64,000 nucleotides of DNA, taken from Zoogloeaceae bacterium (GTDB lineage: Bacteria; Pseudomonadota; Gammaproteobacteria; Burkholderiales; Rhodocyclaceae). This document shows positions 1-8,359 of the stretch, in pieces. The translations under genes were made by a program, and so were the position numbers. The stretch lies in the NCBI GenBank assembly GCA_024235675.1, contig JACKLZ010000001.1, positions 992,001 through 1,056,000 of the forward strand, written 5' to 3'. Within the stretch, counting starts at the first letter, position 1; the number at the start of each line of letters is the position of its first letter. The notes under the pieces were generated by a model. The model made no database searches, had not been told where the DNA came from, and saw only the letters and a list, made by a program, of their open reading frames with translations.

Positions 1-123
1 GCACACTTTTCAGGCCTGGCCCGCCGCGGGCTGGATATGAGCGCTATTGGGGATGAACTTCAAACGGCCGGACTGGCCCAGTTCGAAACCGCTTTCGCAG
101 AACTGCTCGCCGCCACAGCGTGA
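1..123 (+). CDS. C-terminal end of a probable transaldolase (partial)
   Basis: The first 40 codons are open from base 1 and stop at TGA 121-123. The peptide has the helical pattern 'GLDMSAIGDELQTAGLAQF' followed by a short FxxLL stretch. This resembles the last helices of the long-type transaldolase (pentose phosphate pathway, reversible transfer of a dihydroxyacetone unit), where the C-terminus reads roughly GhDhxxhxxxLxxxGhxxFxxxFxxLL. The active-site lysine would lie outside the window, so the assignment rests only on the tail and could be wrong. The gene converges with the RidA gene, with a shared hairpin between them. Confidence 0.45.
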   Translation, partial: AHFSGLARRGLDMSAIGDELQTAGLAQFETAFAELLAATA

Positions 124-129
124 TTGAAC

Positions 130-160
130 GGCCAGCGGCATTGCGCCGCTGGCCCGCTTT
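130..160. terminator. Hairpin terminator between convergent genes
   Basis: A perfect 10-bp stem, GGCCAGCGGC (130-139) and GCCGCTGGCC (145-154), encloses a 5-base loop and is followed on the plus strand by CGCTTTTC. It sits 7 bases after the stop of the upstream plus-strand gene, as expected for an intrinsic terminator. The T-run is short and mainly serves the plus strand. Confidence 0.7.
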
Positions 161-168
161 TCAAACGC

Positions 169-525
169 TCAGACGGCCGCCACCACCGTAATCTCCACCC
201 GCAACGCGGGCGAGGCCAGACGCGCCTCAACCGTCGTCCGCGCGGGCGCAGCGCCGGCCGGCAGCCAAGCCTCCCACACCGCGTTCATGGCCGCGAAATC
301 GGCCATATCGGCCACGTGAATCAGTGCCGACAAAATACGGCTGCGGTCACTGCCCGCCTCGGTCAGCAGACGATCCACCCGAGCCAGCATCTCGGTGGTC
401 TGAGCCGTGGCGTCACCCGGCGCGTCGACACCACCGGCCGTCTGCCCACACAAATAGACCAGGCCGCCGTGGCGAACAATTTTCGACATGCGCGCACCGG
501 TGTGCATCCGTTCGATTTCTGACAT
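169..525 (-). CDS. RidA/YjgF family protein (118 aa)
   Basis: A small single-domain protein of the RidA/YER057c/UK114 family. Members with deaminase activity hydrolyse reactive enamine/imine intermediates from PLP enzymes; other clades act in ring-cleavage or uracil pathways. The sequence has the family features: an N-terminal hydrophobic strand around 'GGLVYLCGQTA', a central segment on 'QTTEMLARVDRLLTEAGSD', and the C-terminal 'PARTTVEARL' with the conserved arginine. The start at 525 is chosen because AAGGAG lies 5 bases upstream; the reading frame stays open further upstream but has no ribosome site there. Its substrate cannot be told from sequence. Confidence 0.85.
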   Translation of the reverse strand: MSEIERMHTGARMSKIVRHGGLVYLCGQTAGGVDAPGDATAQTTEMLARVDRLLTEAGSDRSRILSALIHVADMADFAAMNAVWEAWLPAGAAPARTTVEARLASPALRVEITVVAAV

Positions 526-604
526 TGTGACTCCTTGAATTGAGCTGCGCTGACCAGCGTACCGCATCGGCCGCCTGGAATCACAAGGTGGCGACGTGAA
601 GCGG

Positions 605-946
605 CTAGTTGCTGCGATCCGGGTTGGCACCGTCATGCGGCGGCAACAGCAAGCGCTGGCGAAGCATTTCGAGTTCATCAGAATTTCGGTGTAGCGCGTG
701 AACCCGCGCGCGCATGGCCTCGAGGCGGTCTTCGATCATGCCGACCAACTCACGCGTGGCCTTGATCGGCGAGCCGGCCAGCGCGCGGACGCTGTCGATC
801 TGCGCCTGGAATTCACGCAGCCGGTCAGCCTCCGCTGGCGGGTGCGATGCAATCATGCGGTCGATGGCCCGCTCACGCGCACGGAAGTACGCCGCCGGGC
901 TACGTCTGGCCAGATTACTCCAGGCATCGAAATCAAAATCCGCCAC
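605..946 (-). CDS. DUF3135 family protein (113 aa)
   Basis: A small, charged, probably cytosolic helical protein. The N-terminal pattern 'FDFDAWSNLARRSPAAYFRA' matches the DUF3135 family of unknown function found in Beta- and Gammaproteobacteria. The frame is open upstream, but a GGAGG sits 9 bases before the GTG at 944-946, which makes that the best start; a second GTG six bases upstream is too close to the site. The protein ends in a coiled-coil-like stretch rich in R, E and L. It stands alone between ridA and the terminator of the chemotaxis operon. Confidence 0.7.
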   Translation of the reverse strand: MADFDFDAWSNLARRSPAAYFRARERAIDRMIASHPPAEADRLREFQAQIDSVRALAGSPIKATRELVGMIEDRLEAMRARVHALHRNSDELEMLRQRLLLPPHDGANPDRSN

Positions 947-1024
947 GCTCACCCGCCTCCATCGGCTCGTGCATGCGTTTGATCCTACGGCGGTACCCTC
1001 CCGGCGGCAAGGTGAGGATGTCAC

Positions 1025-1064
1025 GAAAAGAAAAAACCCAAGCGGCCTGCGCACGCTTGGGTTT
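1025..1064 (-). terminator. Intrinsic terminator of the distal chemotaxis operon
   Basis: A 10-bp stem, AAACCCAAGC (1034-1043) paired with GCTTGGGTTT (1055-1064), has an 11-base loop. On the minus strand it is followed by a T-rich tail (complement of 1025-1033). It lies 20 bases after the stop of the cheA homologue at 1084. Confidence 0.85.
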
Positions 1065-1083
1065 GCCTTGAAGCGAGTGCGAA

Positions 1084-2958
1084 TCAGGCGGCGAGCAGTT
1101 TGTTCTTCGAGTGTTGAATCAGCACCGCACGCGACACACCATGGCGTTCGCCGACGCCGAGCAGCTCTTTCATGTCGAGAATCAGCACGATCTGGCCATT
1201 GGACAGCGTGGTAACACCCGCGACGCCTTTGGGCCGGAAATCGTCCAGCGATTTGATCACCGCGTCTTCGCGTCCGGCAAAGCTGTCGATGGCAAGAATG
1301 AAACTCTGCTCTGCGGTCTGCATGAGCACGCCGTACTCTGGCTGGGTGTCCTGTGGCCAGCCGAGCAGGTTGGCCAGCGGCACGATCGGCAGGACCTCGC
1401 CGCGCACCACCATGGTGGCCCGGCCACCAACTTCCTGAACCTCGTCGGGCGTGATCGGCAGGATTTCGCGCACCATCGACAGCGGCACCGCCAGCGGCTG
1501 GTCGCCAAGGCGAACCAGCAACACCGGCAAGATGGCCAGCGTCAGCGGGAGGCTGATGACGAAGCTGGTGCCCTGGCCGGCGACCGATTTGATGTCGATC
1601 TGGCCATTGAGCTTCTGGATGTTGGTGCGCACCACGTCCATGCCAACGCCACGGCCGGACACGTCGGAGACAACGCCTGCGGTTGAGAAGCCGGGCAGAA
1701 ACACCAGGTTGTAGCTCTGGCGCTCGTCCATGGTGTTGGCTTCTTCATCGGTGATGAGGCCCTTGGACACCGCCGAGGCGCGCAGATTTTCGGCGTTCAT
1801 GCCACGACCGTCGTCGGCCACCAGGATGATGATGTGGTCACCTTCCTGGCGCGCTTCGAGGCGCAGAATGGACTTCTCGCTCTTGCCGTTGGATTCGCGC
1901 TCTGCCTTGCCTTCGACGCCGTGGTCGACTGCGTTCCGGATCAAGTGAATGATCGGGTCCGACAGATCTTCGATCATGGTCTTGTCGATCTCGGTGTCTT
2001 CGCCCGCCAGCACCAGCTCGACGTCCTTGCCCAGGTTGCGGGCCAGGTCACGCGCAATACGCGGGTATTTCTGGAAGAGACGGCCAATCGGCTGCATGCG
2101 GGTCTTCATCACCGCGTTCTGCAGATCGGAGACGAGCAGGTCGAGTTGGCTGACCGCCACGTCGAGTGCATGCATCGTCTCGGGATCATCGTCACCATTG
2201 AGGATCTGACTGCGCAGCGCATTGAGCCGGTTCTTGGTCAGGCCGATTTCGCCCGACAGGTTCAGCACCTGGTCCAGACGCGTGGTGTCGACACGAATTG
2301 AATTGTCGCGCTGTTTCTCGCTGTCGCGTCGGCCGGTGGGCCCGGAATAGCCCGGCTTGTCGGATACCCGACGTCCGATCGCGGCCTTGATGATTGCCTC
2401 GGGCTTTTCGGCCGGCACCGGCGCCACTTCGACCGGTGCGCTTGCGACGGCAACCGCCGGCACACCTGTCACCGCCTGATGCAACGTCGCCCAGTCGGGC
2501 TCGCCGCCAGCCGGTGCTGCCGCAGCCGGCGGAGCCGCTGCAGCGGGTGCCTCGCCCGTACCAAGCTCGCCAGAAATCGCGCGCTTGAGACTGGCAATCA
2601 AGGCCGGATCTGCAGGTCGCGGCTGAGAAGCGCTTTCGAGCGCGCCAAACATATCGCGTACGGCGCCGGTGGCCGAGAGGATGACGTCCATCGATTCGGC
2701 CGTCACACGGAGCTCACCGTTTCTCAACTTGTCGAACAGGTTTTCCGTCAGATGACACAGGGTCACCAGCTCGGTGGCGTTGAGAAATCCGGCGCCGCCC
2801 TTGATGGTGTGAAAGCCGCGGAAAATCTCGTTAAGCATGCCGCGATCGTCGGGTGCCCGCTCCAGATCCACCAGCTTGTTGTCCACATCGGACAACAGAT
2901 CGCCGGCCTCGAGGAGAAAGTCCTGCAGCAGGTCTTCCATTCCACCGAAATCGCTCAT
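1084..2958 (-). CDS. cheA: Chemotaxis histidine kinase CheA, P2-less form (624 aa)
   Basis: A CheA-type kinase that autophosphorylates on its HPt domain and passes phosphate to CheY/CheB at receptor arrays. The HPt domain (about 1-105) has the phospho-acceptor His50 in 'FRGFHTIKGGAGF'. A low-complexity Ala/Pro linker (about 135-185) follows directly, so the CheY-binding P2 domain appears absent. P3 dimerisation (about 215-290), the ATPase with N-box 'HLIRNAVDHG', G1 'DDGRGMN' and G2 'GRGVGMDVV', and a C-terminal CheW-like domain follow. It is the last gene of a cheV-cheV-cheY-cheZ-cheA run and is shorter than the second CheA at 14939. It may lack direct CheY docking or serve a dedicated regulator. 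Confidence 0.93.
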   Translation of the reverse strand: MSDFGGMEDLLQDFLLEAGDLLSDVDNKLVDLERAPDDRGMLNEIFRGFHTIKGGAGFLNATELVTLCHLTENLFDKLRNGELRVTAESMDVILSATGAVRDMFGALESASQPRPADPALIASLKRAISGELGTGEAPAAAAPPAAAAPAGGEPDWATLHQAVTGVPAVAVASAPVEVAPVPAEKPEAIIKAAIGRRVSDKPGYSGPTGRRDSEKQRDNSIRVDTTRLDQVLNLSGEIGLTKNRLNALRSQILNGDDDPETMHALDVAVSQLDLLVSDLQNAVMKTRMQPIGRLFQKYPRIARDLARNLGKDVELVLAGEDTEIDKTMIEDLSDPIIHLIRNAVDHGVEGKAERESNGKSEKSILRLEARQEGDHIIILVADDGRGMNAENLRASAVSKGLITDEEANTMDERQSYNLVFLPGFSTAGVVSDVSGRGVGMDVVRTNIQKLNGQIDIKSVAGQGTSFVISLPLTLAILPVLLVRLGDQPLAVPLSMVREILPITPDEVQEVGGRATMVVRGEVLPIVPLANLLGWPQDTQPEYGVLMQTAEQSFILAIDSFAGREDAVIKSLDDFRPKGVAGVTTLSNGQIVLILDMKELLGVGERHGVSRAVLIQHSKNKLLAA

Positions 2959-3022
2959 TTTGGCTCACTCCACTGTGTTGCTGGTTCATGCCCGGGCGCT
3001 TGGCGCCGGTCACACCGTATCG

Positions 3023-3910
3023 TCAGAATCCCAGGCTCTCGAGCAGATCGTCGACCTGCTCCTGGCTGGACACCACATCGTCGCGGCCTTCGGCACTGAT
3101 CACCGGACCGTTCATGAGGCCGTCCTCTTTGCGGACGGGTTTCTTGTCATTGGGCGCCGTTTCGATGAGCACTTCGAGCAACTGCTTTTCAAGTTGCTGC
3201 GCCATCGCGACCACTTTCTTGATGACCTGACCGGTCAGGTCCTGGAAATCCTGGGCCATCATGATTTCGGTCAGCTGCACATTGGTGGCACGACTGTCGT
3301 CAGCCGCTTTGCCAAGAAACTCTCGTGTCTGCCCGGCCAGAGCCTTGAACTCGTCGGCCGAAAGCTGATTGGCAAAGAGCTTGTCCCACTGGGTCTTGAG
3401 CCCTGTCGCACCACTTTCGATCCGGTCCTGCATCGGCTTGGCGATATCGGTCGCGTTGAGGACTTTACTGGCCGCCTGTTCGGTCATCTGCGCGATGTAG
3501 TTCAAGCGCTCACGCGCATCCGGCATCGCCTCGGCGGCGGACTGCAAACTCTGGTCGTAACCCAATTCGCGCAAGGAGTCGTGCACCTTGCGGGTCATCT
3601 GGCCGAGGCGCTTGTACACCACTTCGCAGCTATGCTCGTCACCCGGCACGCCGGACTTTGTTTCGGTGGCTGCCGCAGGCGGGCTCTCTGCCTCGGTCGC
3701 GACCTCCGGGATGGCCTCCGGCGCCGCAGCAAAATCGCCTGCAACCGCATCGAACAGTGCCTGCAGATCGTCCGAGTCGCTGCCATCATCGACAACCGAC
3801 TGGGAGATCACTTCGAGCTTCGGCTTTTCCGGGACCGCGGCAATGCTGTCGAACAGCGCCTGCAGATCGTCGGAGTCACCGGACTCATCGAATTTCAATT
3901 TCTTTGACAT
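3023..3910 (-). CDS. cheZ: CheY-P phosphatase CheZ (295 aa)
   Basis: CheZ accelerates dephosphorylation of CheY-P and so resets flagellar bias. The catalytic helix 'AQDFQDLTGQV' is intact: Asp224 and Gln228 align with the E. coli residues Asp143 and Gln147. The C-terminal CheY-tethering peptide 'QVDDLLESLGF' is present. At 295 aa it is longer than E. coli CheZ (about 214 aa) because of an N-terminal extension of about 90 residues. That extension holds two copies of the motif SDDLQALFD (residues 13-21 and 46-54) before a Pro/Ala/Glu linker. The gene lies directly after cheY (28-base gap), consistent with an operon. Confidence 0.95.
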   Translation of the reverse strand: MSKKLKFDESGDSDDLQALFDSIAAVPEKPKLEVISQSVVDDGSDSDDLQALFDAVAGDFAAAPEAIPEVATEAESPPAAATETKSGVPGDEHSCEVVYKRLGQMTRKVHDSLRELGYDQSLQSAAEAMPDARERLNYIAQMTEQAASKVLNATDIAKPMQDRIESGATGLKTQWDKLFANQLSADEFKALAGQTREFLGKAADDSRATNVQLTEIMMAQDFQDLTGQVIKKVVAMAQQLEKQLLEVLIETAPNDKKPVRKEDGLMNGPVISAEGRDDVVSSQEQVDDLLESLGF

Positions 3911-3938
3911 GCTTGAGCCTCCTGTTGTCCAACGGCGC

Positions 3939-4340
3939 TCAAGCGGCCGCCTTCTTCCCCATGCGTTCGAAAATCTTCTCGAGCTTTTCCGCCATCGTGG
4001 CTGCCGTAAATGGCTTGACGATGTAGCCGCTGGCGCCCGCCTGGGCCGCAGCGATGATGTTCTCCTTCTTCGCTTCGGCGGTAATCATCAGTACTGGCAA
4101 GTCCTTGAATTGCGGCGTCTGACGGATGGTCTGCAACAAGGTCAGACCATCCATATTGGGCATATTCCAGTCCGTCACCACAAACTCGAACCCGCCGCTG
4201 GCAAGCTTTTGAAGCGCAGCCACGCCGTCTTCAGCCTCGTCCACATTGGTGTAGCCGAGTTCTTTGAGAAGGTTGCGCACGATTCGGCGCATGGTCGAAA
4301 AATCATCGACAACCAGGAATTTCATGTTGGGATCCGCCAT
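3939..4340 (-). CDS. cheY: Chemotaxis response regulator CheY (133 aa)
   Basis: A single-domain receiver, very close to enteric CheY: 'MKFLVVDDFSTMRRIVRNLL' with acidic Asp12/Asp13, phospho-acceptor Asp57 in 'VVTDWNMPNMDG', and the conserved Lys in 'GYIVKPF'. Phosphorylated CheY binds FliM at the flagellar switch. Two adjacent ATGs exist; the second (4340) is chosen because GGAG lies 6 bases upstream of it and because enteric CheY begins MAD. The pair cheY-cheZ at this spot suggests that this is the motor-controlling CheY, whereas the CheY at 17077 sits beside the other CheA. Confidence 0.96.
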   Translation of the reverse strand: MADPNMKFLVVDDFSTMRRIVRNLLKELGYTNVDEAEDGVAALQKLASGGFEFVVTDWNMPNMDGLTLLQTIRQTPQFKDLPVLMITAEAKKENIIAAAQAGASGYIVKPFTAATMAEKLEKIFERMGKKAAA

Positions 4341-4376
4341 CATTTTCTCCGGAGTATTGCTTGTGCCTGATACGGC

Positions 4377-5354
4377 TTAGCGGTTGCGCATCAGCAGCGG
4401 ACGCAGCGTGTCCGCGAGATTGTCTGCATCAAATTTCGCGACGTAGGCATCCACACCCACGCGCTTGCCCATGGCCCGGTTGGCCTCGGACGACAAGGAC
4501 GAATGCATCACCACAGGGATGCCTTCGAAACGAATATCCGCCTTGATGTTTCGGGTCAGCACATAACCGTCCATTTCAGGCATTTCGGCGTCGACCAGGA
4601 TCAGATCGACTTCATCGATCAACGGTCGGCCGCAGGCGTGCGCGTGCTTGGCCATGCCTTCGAGACGCGTCCAGGCTTCGAGCCCGTTCTGGGCGTGCTT
4701 GTGTTTGACGTCGAGTTTGTCGAGCACTTCAGCAATCTTCTTGCGCGCCACGGCAGAGTCATCAACAAAGAAGATATTCACGTCATGCTCGGCGCTGAGC
4801 GGCTCAATGGAGCCGATGACCGCTTCGCCAAAAGTGTTTGCGAGAATGGTTTCGACATCGAGAATCGAGACCAGCGTGCCATCGGGCAACTCGGTAATCG
4901 CCGTGATGAAACTATTCACCCCGCTCGACACGTTTTCGGGCGTGCGCACTTTGTCCCAGTCCACCCGGATGATGCGATCCACCTCATCGACGAGAAAACC
5001 GAGCGTGCGCTTGCTGTACTCGGTCACCATCATCGAGCCGCCGAGCGGATCACCCGGCTGTGTCAGTTCGAGCACCTTGGCCAGCGCCAGTACCGGGATG
5101 ACATTGCCGCGCAGTGAAATCAGGCCTTCGACGCCTTTGGGCATGTTCGGCGCCTTGGTCACGAACGGCGCCTTGGACACCTCACGCACCTTGAACACGT
5201 TGATCCCGAAAGTCTCGCCCGTACCGAGGGAGAACAACAAAATCTCCATCCGGTTGGAGCCGGCCAGGGTGGTGCGCGCATCTACCGCGTCGAGCAGATT
5301 TTTCTCTGCCGCCGCATAGGCATCGCTCTTGGTTTTTGACTGCACTTTGCTCAT
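4377..5354 (-). CDS. cheV: CheV-type coupling protein, CheW-REC fusion (325 aa)
   Basis: CheV proteins link receptors to CheA through a CheW domain and carry a receiver domain that tunes this coupling. Residues about 35-175 form the CheW domain ('EGLISLRGNVIPVLALAKVL'). Residues about 190-322 form a REC domain with 'FFVDDSAVARKKI', phospho-acceptor Asp255 in 'ILVDAEMPEMDG' and the conserved Lys in 'AYVAKFD'. It lies 15 bases after a second cheV, to which it is clearly homologous over its whole length, so the two are tandem paralogues. Replacement of the usual KPF by AKFD at the receiver end is shared with many CheV proteins. Confidence 0.93.
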   Translation of the reverse strand: MSKVQSKTKSDAYAAAEKNLLDAVDARTTLAGSNRMEILLFSLGTGETFGINVFKVREVSKAPFVTKAPNMPKGVEGLISLRGNVIPVLALAKVLELTQPGDPLGGSMMVTEYSKRTLGFLVDEVDRIIRVDWDKVRTPENVSSGVNSFITAITELPDGTLVSILDVETILANTFGEAVIGSIEPLSAEHDVNIFFVDDSAVARKKIAEVLDKLDVKHKHAQNGLEAWTRLEGMAKHAHACGRPLIDEVDLILVDAEMPEMDGYVLTRNIKADIRFEGIPVVMHSSLSSEANRAMGKRVGVDAYVAKFDADNLADTLRPLLMRNR

Positions 5355-5369
5355 GTGCGTGATCCTCGC

Positions 5370-6338
5370 TCAGGCCGCCGCAGCGTCCGATTCACCTTTG
5401 TTCAGCAAGCGTCGCAACGTCGACGACAAGCGCTGGGGTTCGAACTTGGGGACGTATTCATCCACCCCGACCGACAGTCCAAGTTGCTGATTCGACATCC
5501 CCGACAGGGACGAATGCATCAGCACTGGCACCCCTTCAAAGCGGGGGTCAGACTTGATCTTCTTGGTCAGGATGTAGCCATCCATTTCCGGCATCTCGAT
5601 ATCGGTCAGTACCACGCCGACCAGATCCCTGACCTTGCAGCCGGTGCTATCGGCCACGAGCGCAATCTTCTGCAGCTCTTCCCAGGCCATGCGTCCATTC
5701 ACCGCAACAATCCCTTTTACGTTCAACACTTCCAGTGTGCGGGCAATCTGGTTGCGCGCCACGGACGAGTCATCGGCATACAGCACCGTCGCCTCCGGAT
5801 TGCCGATCGGCTCGATCCCTTTGAACAGGTGGTCGTCGTCGTAACCGGAGGTCTCCGAGAGCACCTTTTCCACGTCGAGCATCATCACCAGTTCGCCATT
5901 GGGCAGTTCGGTCACCGCCGTGACCAGCCCGCCCAGCTTGGCGGCCAGCATCTGCGGCGGCACACGCATCTGCGACCAGTCCAGACGGAGGATGGTGTCC
6001 ACCGCTTCGACCAGAAAGCCCTGGGTGTGACCGTTGTATTCGGTCACGATCATGATGTCGCGCGCAGACTCCAGCCCGATACCGGCGTACTTCGCCAGAT
6101 CGACCACCGGCACCAGGGTGCCGCGCAGACTGACCATGCCTTCGACCGAGGTCGGCATTTCGGGCGCCGCCGTAATATTTGGCGTGCGCATGACTTCACG
6201 CACCTTGAAGACGTTGATGCCAAAAGTCTCGCGGCGACCGGTACGCGTGTCCTTCCCGAGCGAGAACAGCAGGATCTCCAGCTTGTTGGTACCTGCCAGG
6301 CGGGTACGCGCATCGATATTCTTGAGTAAATCCGACAT
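5370..6338 (-). CDS. cheV: CheV-type coupling protein, CheW-REC fusion, paralogue (322 aa)
   Basis: The same architecture as its downstream neighbour: a CheW domain (about 20-165, 'EGMVSLRGTLVPVVDLAKY') and a REC domain (about 184-310) with 'LYADDSSVARNQI' and phospho-acceptor Asp246 in 'LTDIEMPEMDG'. A six-residue insertion, DTRTGR, in the first CheW strand region distinguishes it from the other copy. The start at 6338 is set by GGAG seven bases upstream; an in-frame ATG at 6377 lacks a site. It is the first gene of the cheV-cheV-cheY-cheZ-cheA run and follows a candidate sigma-28 promoter. Confidence 0.93.
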   Translation of the reverse strand: MSDLLKNIDARTRLAGTNKLEILLFSLGKDTRTGRRETFGINVFKVREVMRTPNITAAPEMPTSVEGMVSLRGTLVPVVDLAKYAGIGLESARDIMIVTEYNGHTQGFLVEAVDTILRLDWSQMRVPPQMLAAKLGGLVTAVTELPNGELVMMLDVEKVLSETSGYDDDHLFKGIEPIGNPEATVLYADDSSVARNQIARTLEVLNVKGIVAVNGRMAWEELQKIALVADSTGCKVRDLVGVVLTDIEMPEMDGYILTKKIKSDPRFEGVPVLMHSSLSGMSNQQLGLSVGVDEYVPKFEPQRLSSTLRRLLNKGESDAAAA

Positions 6339-6404
6339 CTTGTTTCTCCGTTGATGCGTTTCCAACTCAGTGGCCAAGCATCCTCTAGGCTATTTCTGCT
6401 ACTA

Positions 6405-6432
6405 CTAACGGCACGTAGCCAATAGACCTTTA
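6405..6432 (-). promoter_or_regulatory. Candidate sigma-28 (FliA) promoter for cheV-cheV-cheY-cheZ-cheA
   Basis: Read on the minus strand, TAAAGG at the -35 (6432 downward) and GCCGTTAG at the -10 (6412-6405) are separated so that TAAA and GCCG are 16 bases apart; the consensus TAAAGTTT-N11-GCCGATAA has 15. The -10 is identical to that of the strong motA promoter. The -35 overlaps the stop codon of the upstream MCP gene. Confidence 0.45.
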
Positions 6433-8109
6433 GGCGCGATATCCGACACGGAAACCGCCCCAGTGTCGGCCATTGACATACACCGGCGCCGACACGTCGT
6501 GGAAGATTTCGCCGGTATCGCGACGATAGGTCTGGATCAGGAACTCAAGCTCATGCGCGCCGCACTGGCGCCCCACCGGGTCATCAAAGACACGCTTGGT
6601 GCGGTTGCCGACGAAATCTTTCTCATAGTTGCCCGTCAGTGGCTGTGAGAACACCTTGTTGTGCGTCGGCACGTAGGCTTTGCTGTCGATGCTGATCGCA
6701 TAGGCAACCTGCGAATACTCCTTGAGCACCGGCTCCTGGATCGACGGCAGAATCTCATCGGCCAGCTTGTCGTAACGCGAACTGAATTTTTGCGGCTTGG
6801 TATTCGGGATCGGGTCGTACTTGCGATCAAACAGCGCCTCTGCCGTGATCCGCTTGTTATTCACCGCCTGCTCGAACGCGGCGGCCACCTTGGCCGCCGC
6901 CGCCTTGGCCAGATCGGGCATCTGCGCATGAATCTTCATGGCAGCCTCTCCCGTTGCGCCCAGCCGGAACACCTTGCTGATCTCGTGCAGGTTGACCGCC
7001 AGGCTTTCGAGGCGCTGAGCCTCGTTCAAGGTTGCCGAGGCGCCCTCGGTGTTGCGCTCCACCATCACCATGATTTCACGCACATTGGAGACCACGCCGT
7101 CGGCGACCCGACTCTGCTGAGTGATCGCCACCGCGATGGCGTCGATCTTCTCCATGGTTTCGGTAGCGCCGCGGTTGATCTTATCGAGCGAATCGGCCGC
7201 CTGACGGGCCAGCTCAGCGCCCGAACGCGCCTGATCGCTACCGGCCTTGATCGAACCGATGGCGGTGCGCGTCTCCACCTGAATGGCTTCGATCATGGCG
7301 CTGATTTCGGTCGTTGCCGTGGACGTCCGCTCCGCCAGCTTGCGCACCTCATCGGCCACCACGGCAAAACCACGTCCCTGCTCGCCTGCACGTGCCGCTT
7401 CAATGGCGGCGTTAAGTGCCAGCAGATTGGTCTGGTCGGCAATTTCCCGAATGACTTTGACGATGCCGCTGATCGCTTCGGATCGCTCACCCAGAGCCGC
7501 AATCACTTGAGCCGATTGCTCAACCGATTTGGCGATCCGCTCGATCTCGTTGGAAGCCTCGGACACGATGCGCCCGCCTTCCATCGACAATTCACGCGCC
7601 TGCTGCGCGTTCTGCGCGGTCTGCCCGGCGTGCTCGGCGACGGCATTGACGCCCGCGGTCATCTCTTCGATGGACTGCACCATGGTTTCAGACTCAATGC
7701 GCTGGGTGCGAGACCCCTCCGCCACCTTGCCGGCATGCACCGACAGTTTGTCGGCCGCTTCCGCCACACGATCGGCATCAAAAATCACCTTGCCGACGAT
7801 GCCCTGAAAGCTGCCAATGAGTTCGTTGAAGCGTTCAGCGCAGGCGCCCACGGGGCCACCGCCGAGCTGCACTCGCTGAGACAGGTCGCCATCCCGATAC
7901 ATCCGCGCAAACGCGGCCTGCAGGGCATCAAGCGGCATCAGAAAACGCGCCTTGAGCAGTCCGGCCAGAACGCCCACCACGACCAGACCAACAAGTCCGT
8001 GACCTGCTATCAGCGTCACCCCAAGCGGCGCCCCCGCCGCCATCGATATCGCCACACTTGCCGCCGCGGCGACGAGCCCGACAATACCCAATCCAAGAAA
8101 CGTCCCCAT
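6430..8109 (-). CDS. Methyl-accepting chemotaxis protein with C-terminal cytoplasmic sensor domain (559 aa)
   Basis: Two hydrophobic helices (about 4-24 and 30-53) are separated by only a few residues, so there is almost no periplasmic part. A HAMP-like segment ('MYRDGDLSQRVQL') leads into a full MCP signalling hairpin with the tip 'IREIADQTNLLALNAAIEAA'. After the signalling domain comes a domain of about 170 residues (about 385-559) with 'YVPTHNKVFSQ', 'DPVGRQCGAHELEF' and 'VYVNGRHWGGFRVGY'. A tail of this kind is known in a group of MCPs and is presumably a cytoplasmic sensor; its ligand is unknown. The start at 8109 follows a GGGAAAGGA site. Upstream lie a terminator and a candidate sigma-28 promoter. 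Confidence 0.88.
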   Translation of the reverse strand: MGTFLGLGIVGLVAAAASVAISMAAGAPLGVTLIAGHGLVGLVVVGVLAGLLKARFLMPLDALQAAFARMYRDGDLSQRVQLGGGPVGACAERFNELIGSFQGIVGKVIFDADRVAEAADKLSVHAGKVAEGSRTQRIESETMVQSIEEMTAGVNAVAEHAGQTAQNAQQARELSMEGGRIVSEASNEIERIAKSVEQSAQVIAALGERSEAISGIVKVIREIADQTNLLALNAAIEAARAGEQGRGFAVVADEVRKLAERTSTATTEISAMIEAIQVETRTAIGSIKAGSDQARSGAELARQAADSLDKINRGATETMEKIDAIAVAITQQSRVADGVVSNVREIMVMVERNTEGASATLNEAQRLESLAVNLHEISKVFRLGATGEAAMKIHAQMPDLAKAAAAKVAAAFEQAVNNKRITAEALFDRKYDPIPNTKPQKFSSRYDKLADEILPSIQEPVLKEYSQVAYAISIDSKAYVPTHNKVFSQPLTGNYEKDFVGNRTKRVFDDPVGRQCGAHELEFLIQTYRRDTGEIFHDVSAPVYVNGRHWGGFRVGYRA

Positions 8110-8122
8110 TTCCTTTCCCCCA

Positions 8123-8138
8123 CCCGATCTCGATCGGG
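8123..8138. other. Palindrome upstream of the MCP start
   Basis: CCCGATC (8123-8129) and GATCGGG (8132-8138) form a perfect 7-bp inverted repeat with a 2-base spacer, 13 bases before the MCP start codon and immediately before its ribosome site. It could be an operator or a leader-RNA hairpin affecting translation. No further evidence is available. Confidence 0.35.
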
Positions 8139-8188
8139 ATACTTTCTGTATGTATGGAAGCAATCCGTGTCTTGCTGCTGTAAAGCGG

Positions 8189-8215
8189 ATTACGGGTCGG
8201 GGGACGCAATCTTTA
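8189..8215 (-). promoter_or_regulatory. Candidate sigma-28 promoter for the MCP gene
   Basis: On the minus strand, TAAAGATT (8215-8208) matches the sigma-28 -35 TAAAGTTT at 7 of 8 positions. Exactly 11 bases later comes CCCGTAAT (8196-8189), a weak match to GCCGATAA. Location between the upstream terminator and the MCP start fits. Confidence 0.4.
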
Positions 8216-8274
8216 GCGGCGTTTTCGTGCGGAGCGAGGAACGGTTTCCCTGCGACGGCTGGTGTTGACGAGCA

Positions 8275-8312
8275 AAAGCCGCTGCGGGTCCGTTCGGACC
8301 CGCAGCGGCTTT
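8275..8312. terminator. Strong hairpin terminator after the STAS gene
   Basis: An essentially perfect 18-bp stem (8275-8292 with 8295-8312) begins AAAGCCGCTGCGGG and ends in the complementary CTTT. It lies 47 bases after the stop of the STAS gene and separates the cheB-STAS unit from the MCP unit. The A/T ends on both sides would allow bidirectional use. Confidence 0.85.
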
Positions 8313-8359
8313 CTATTTCTTTAGTACTATCTTCGCGCGAACCTGCGCGCCATCGGGGC

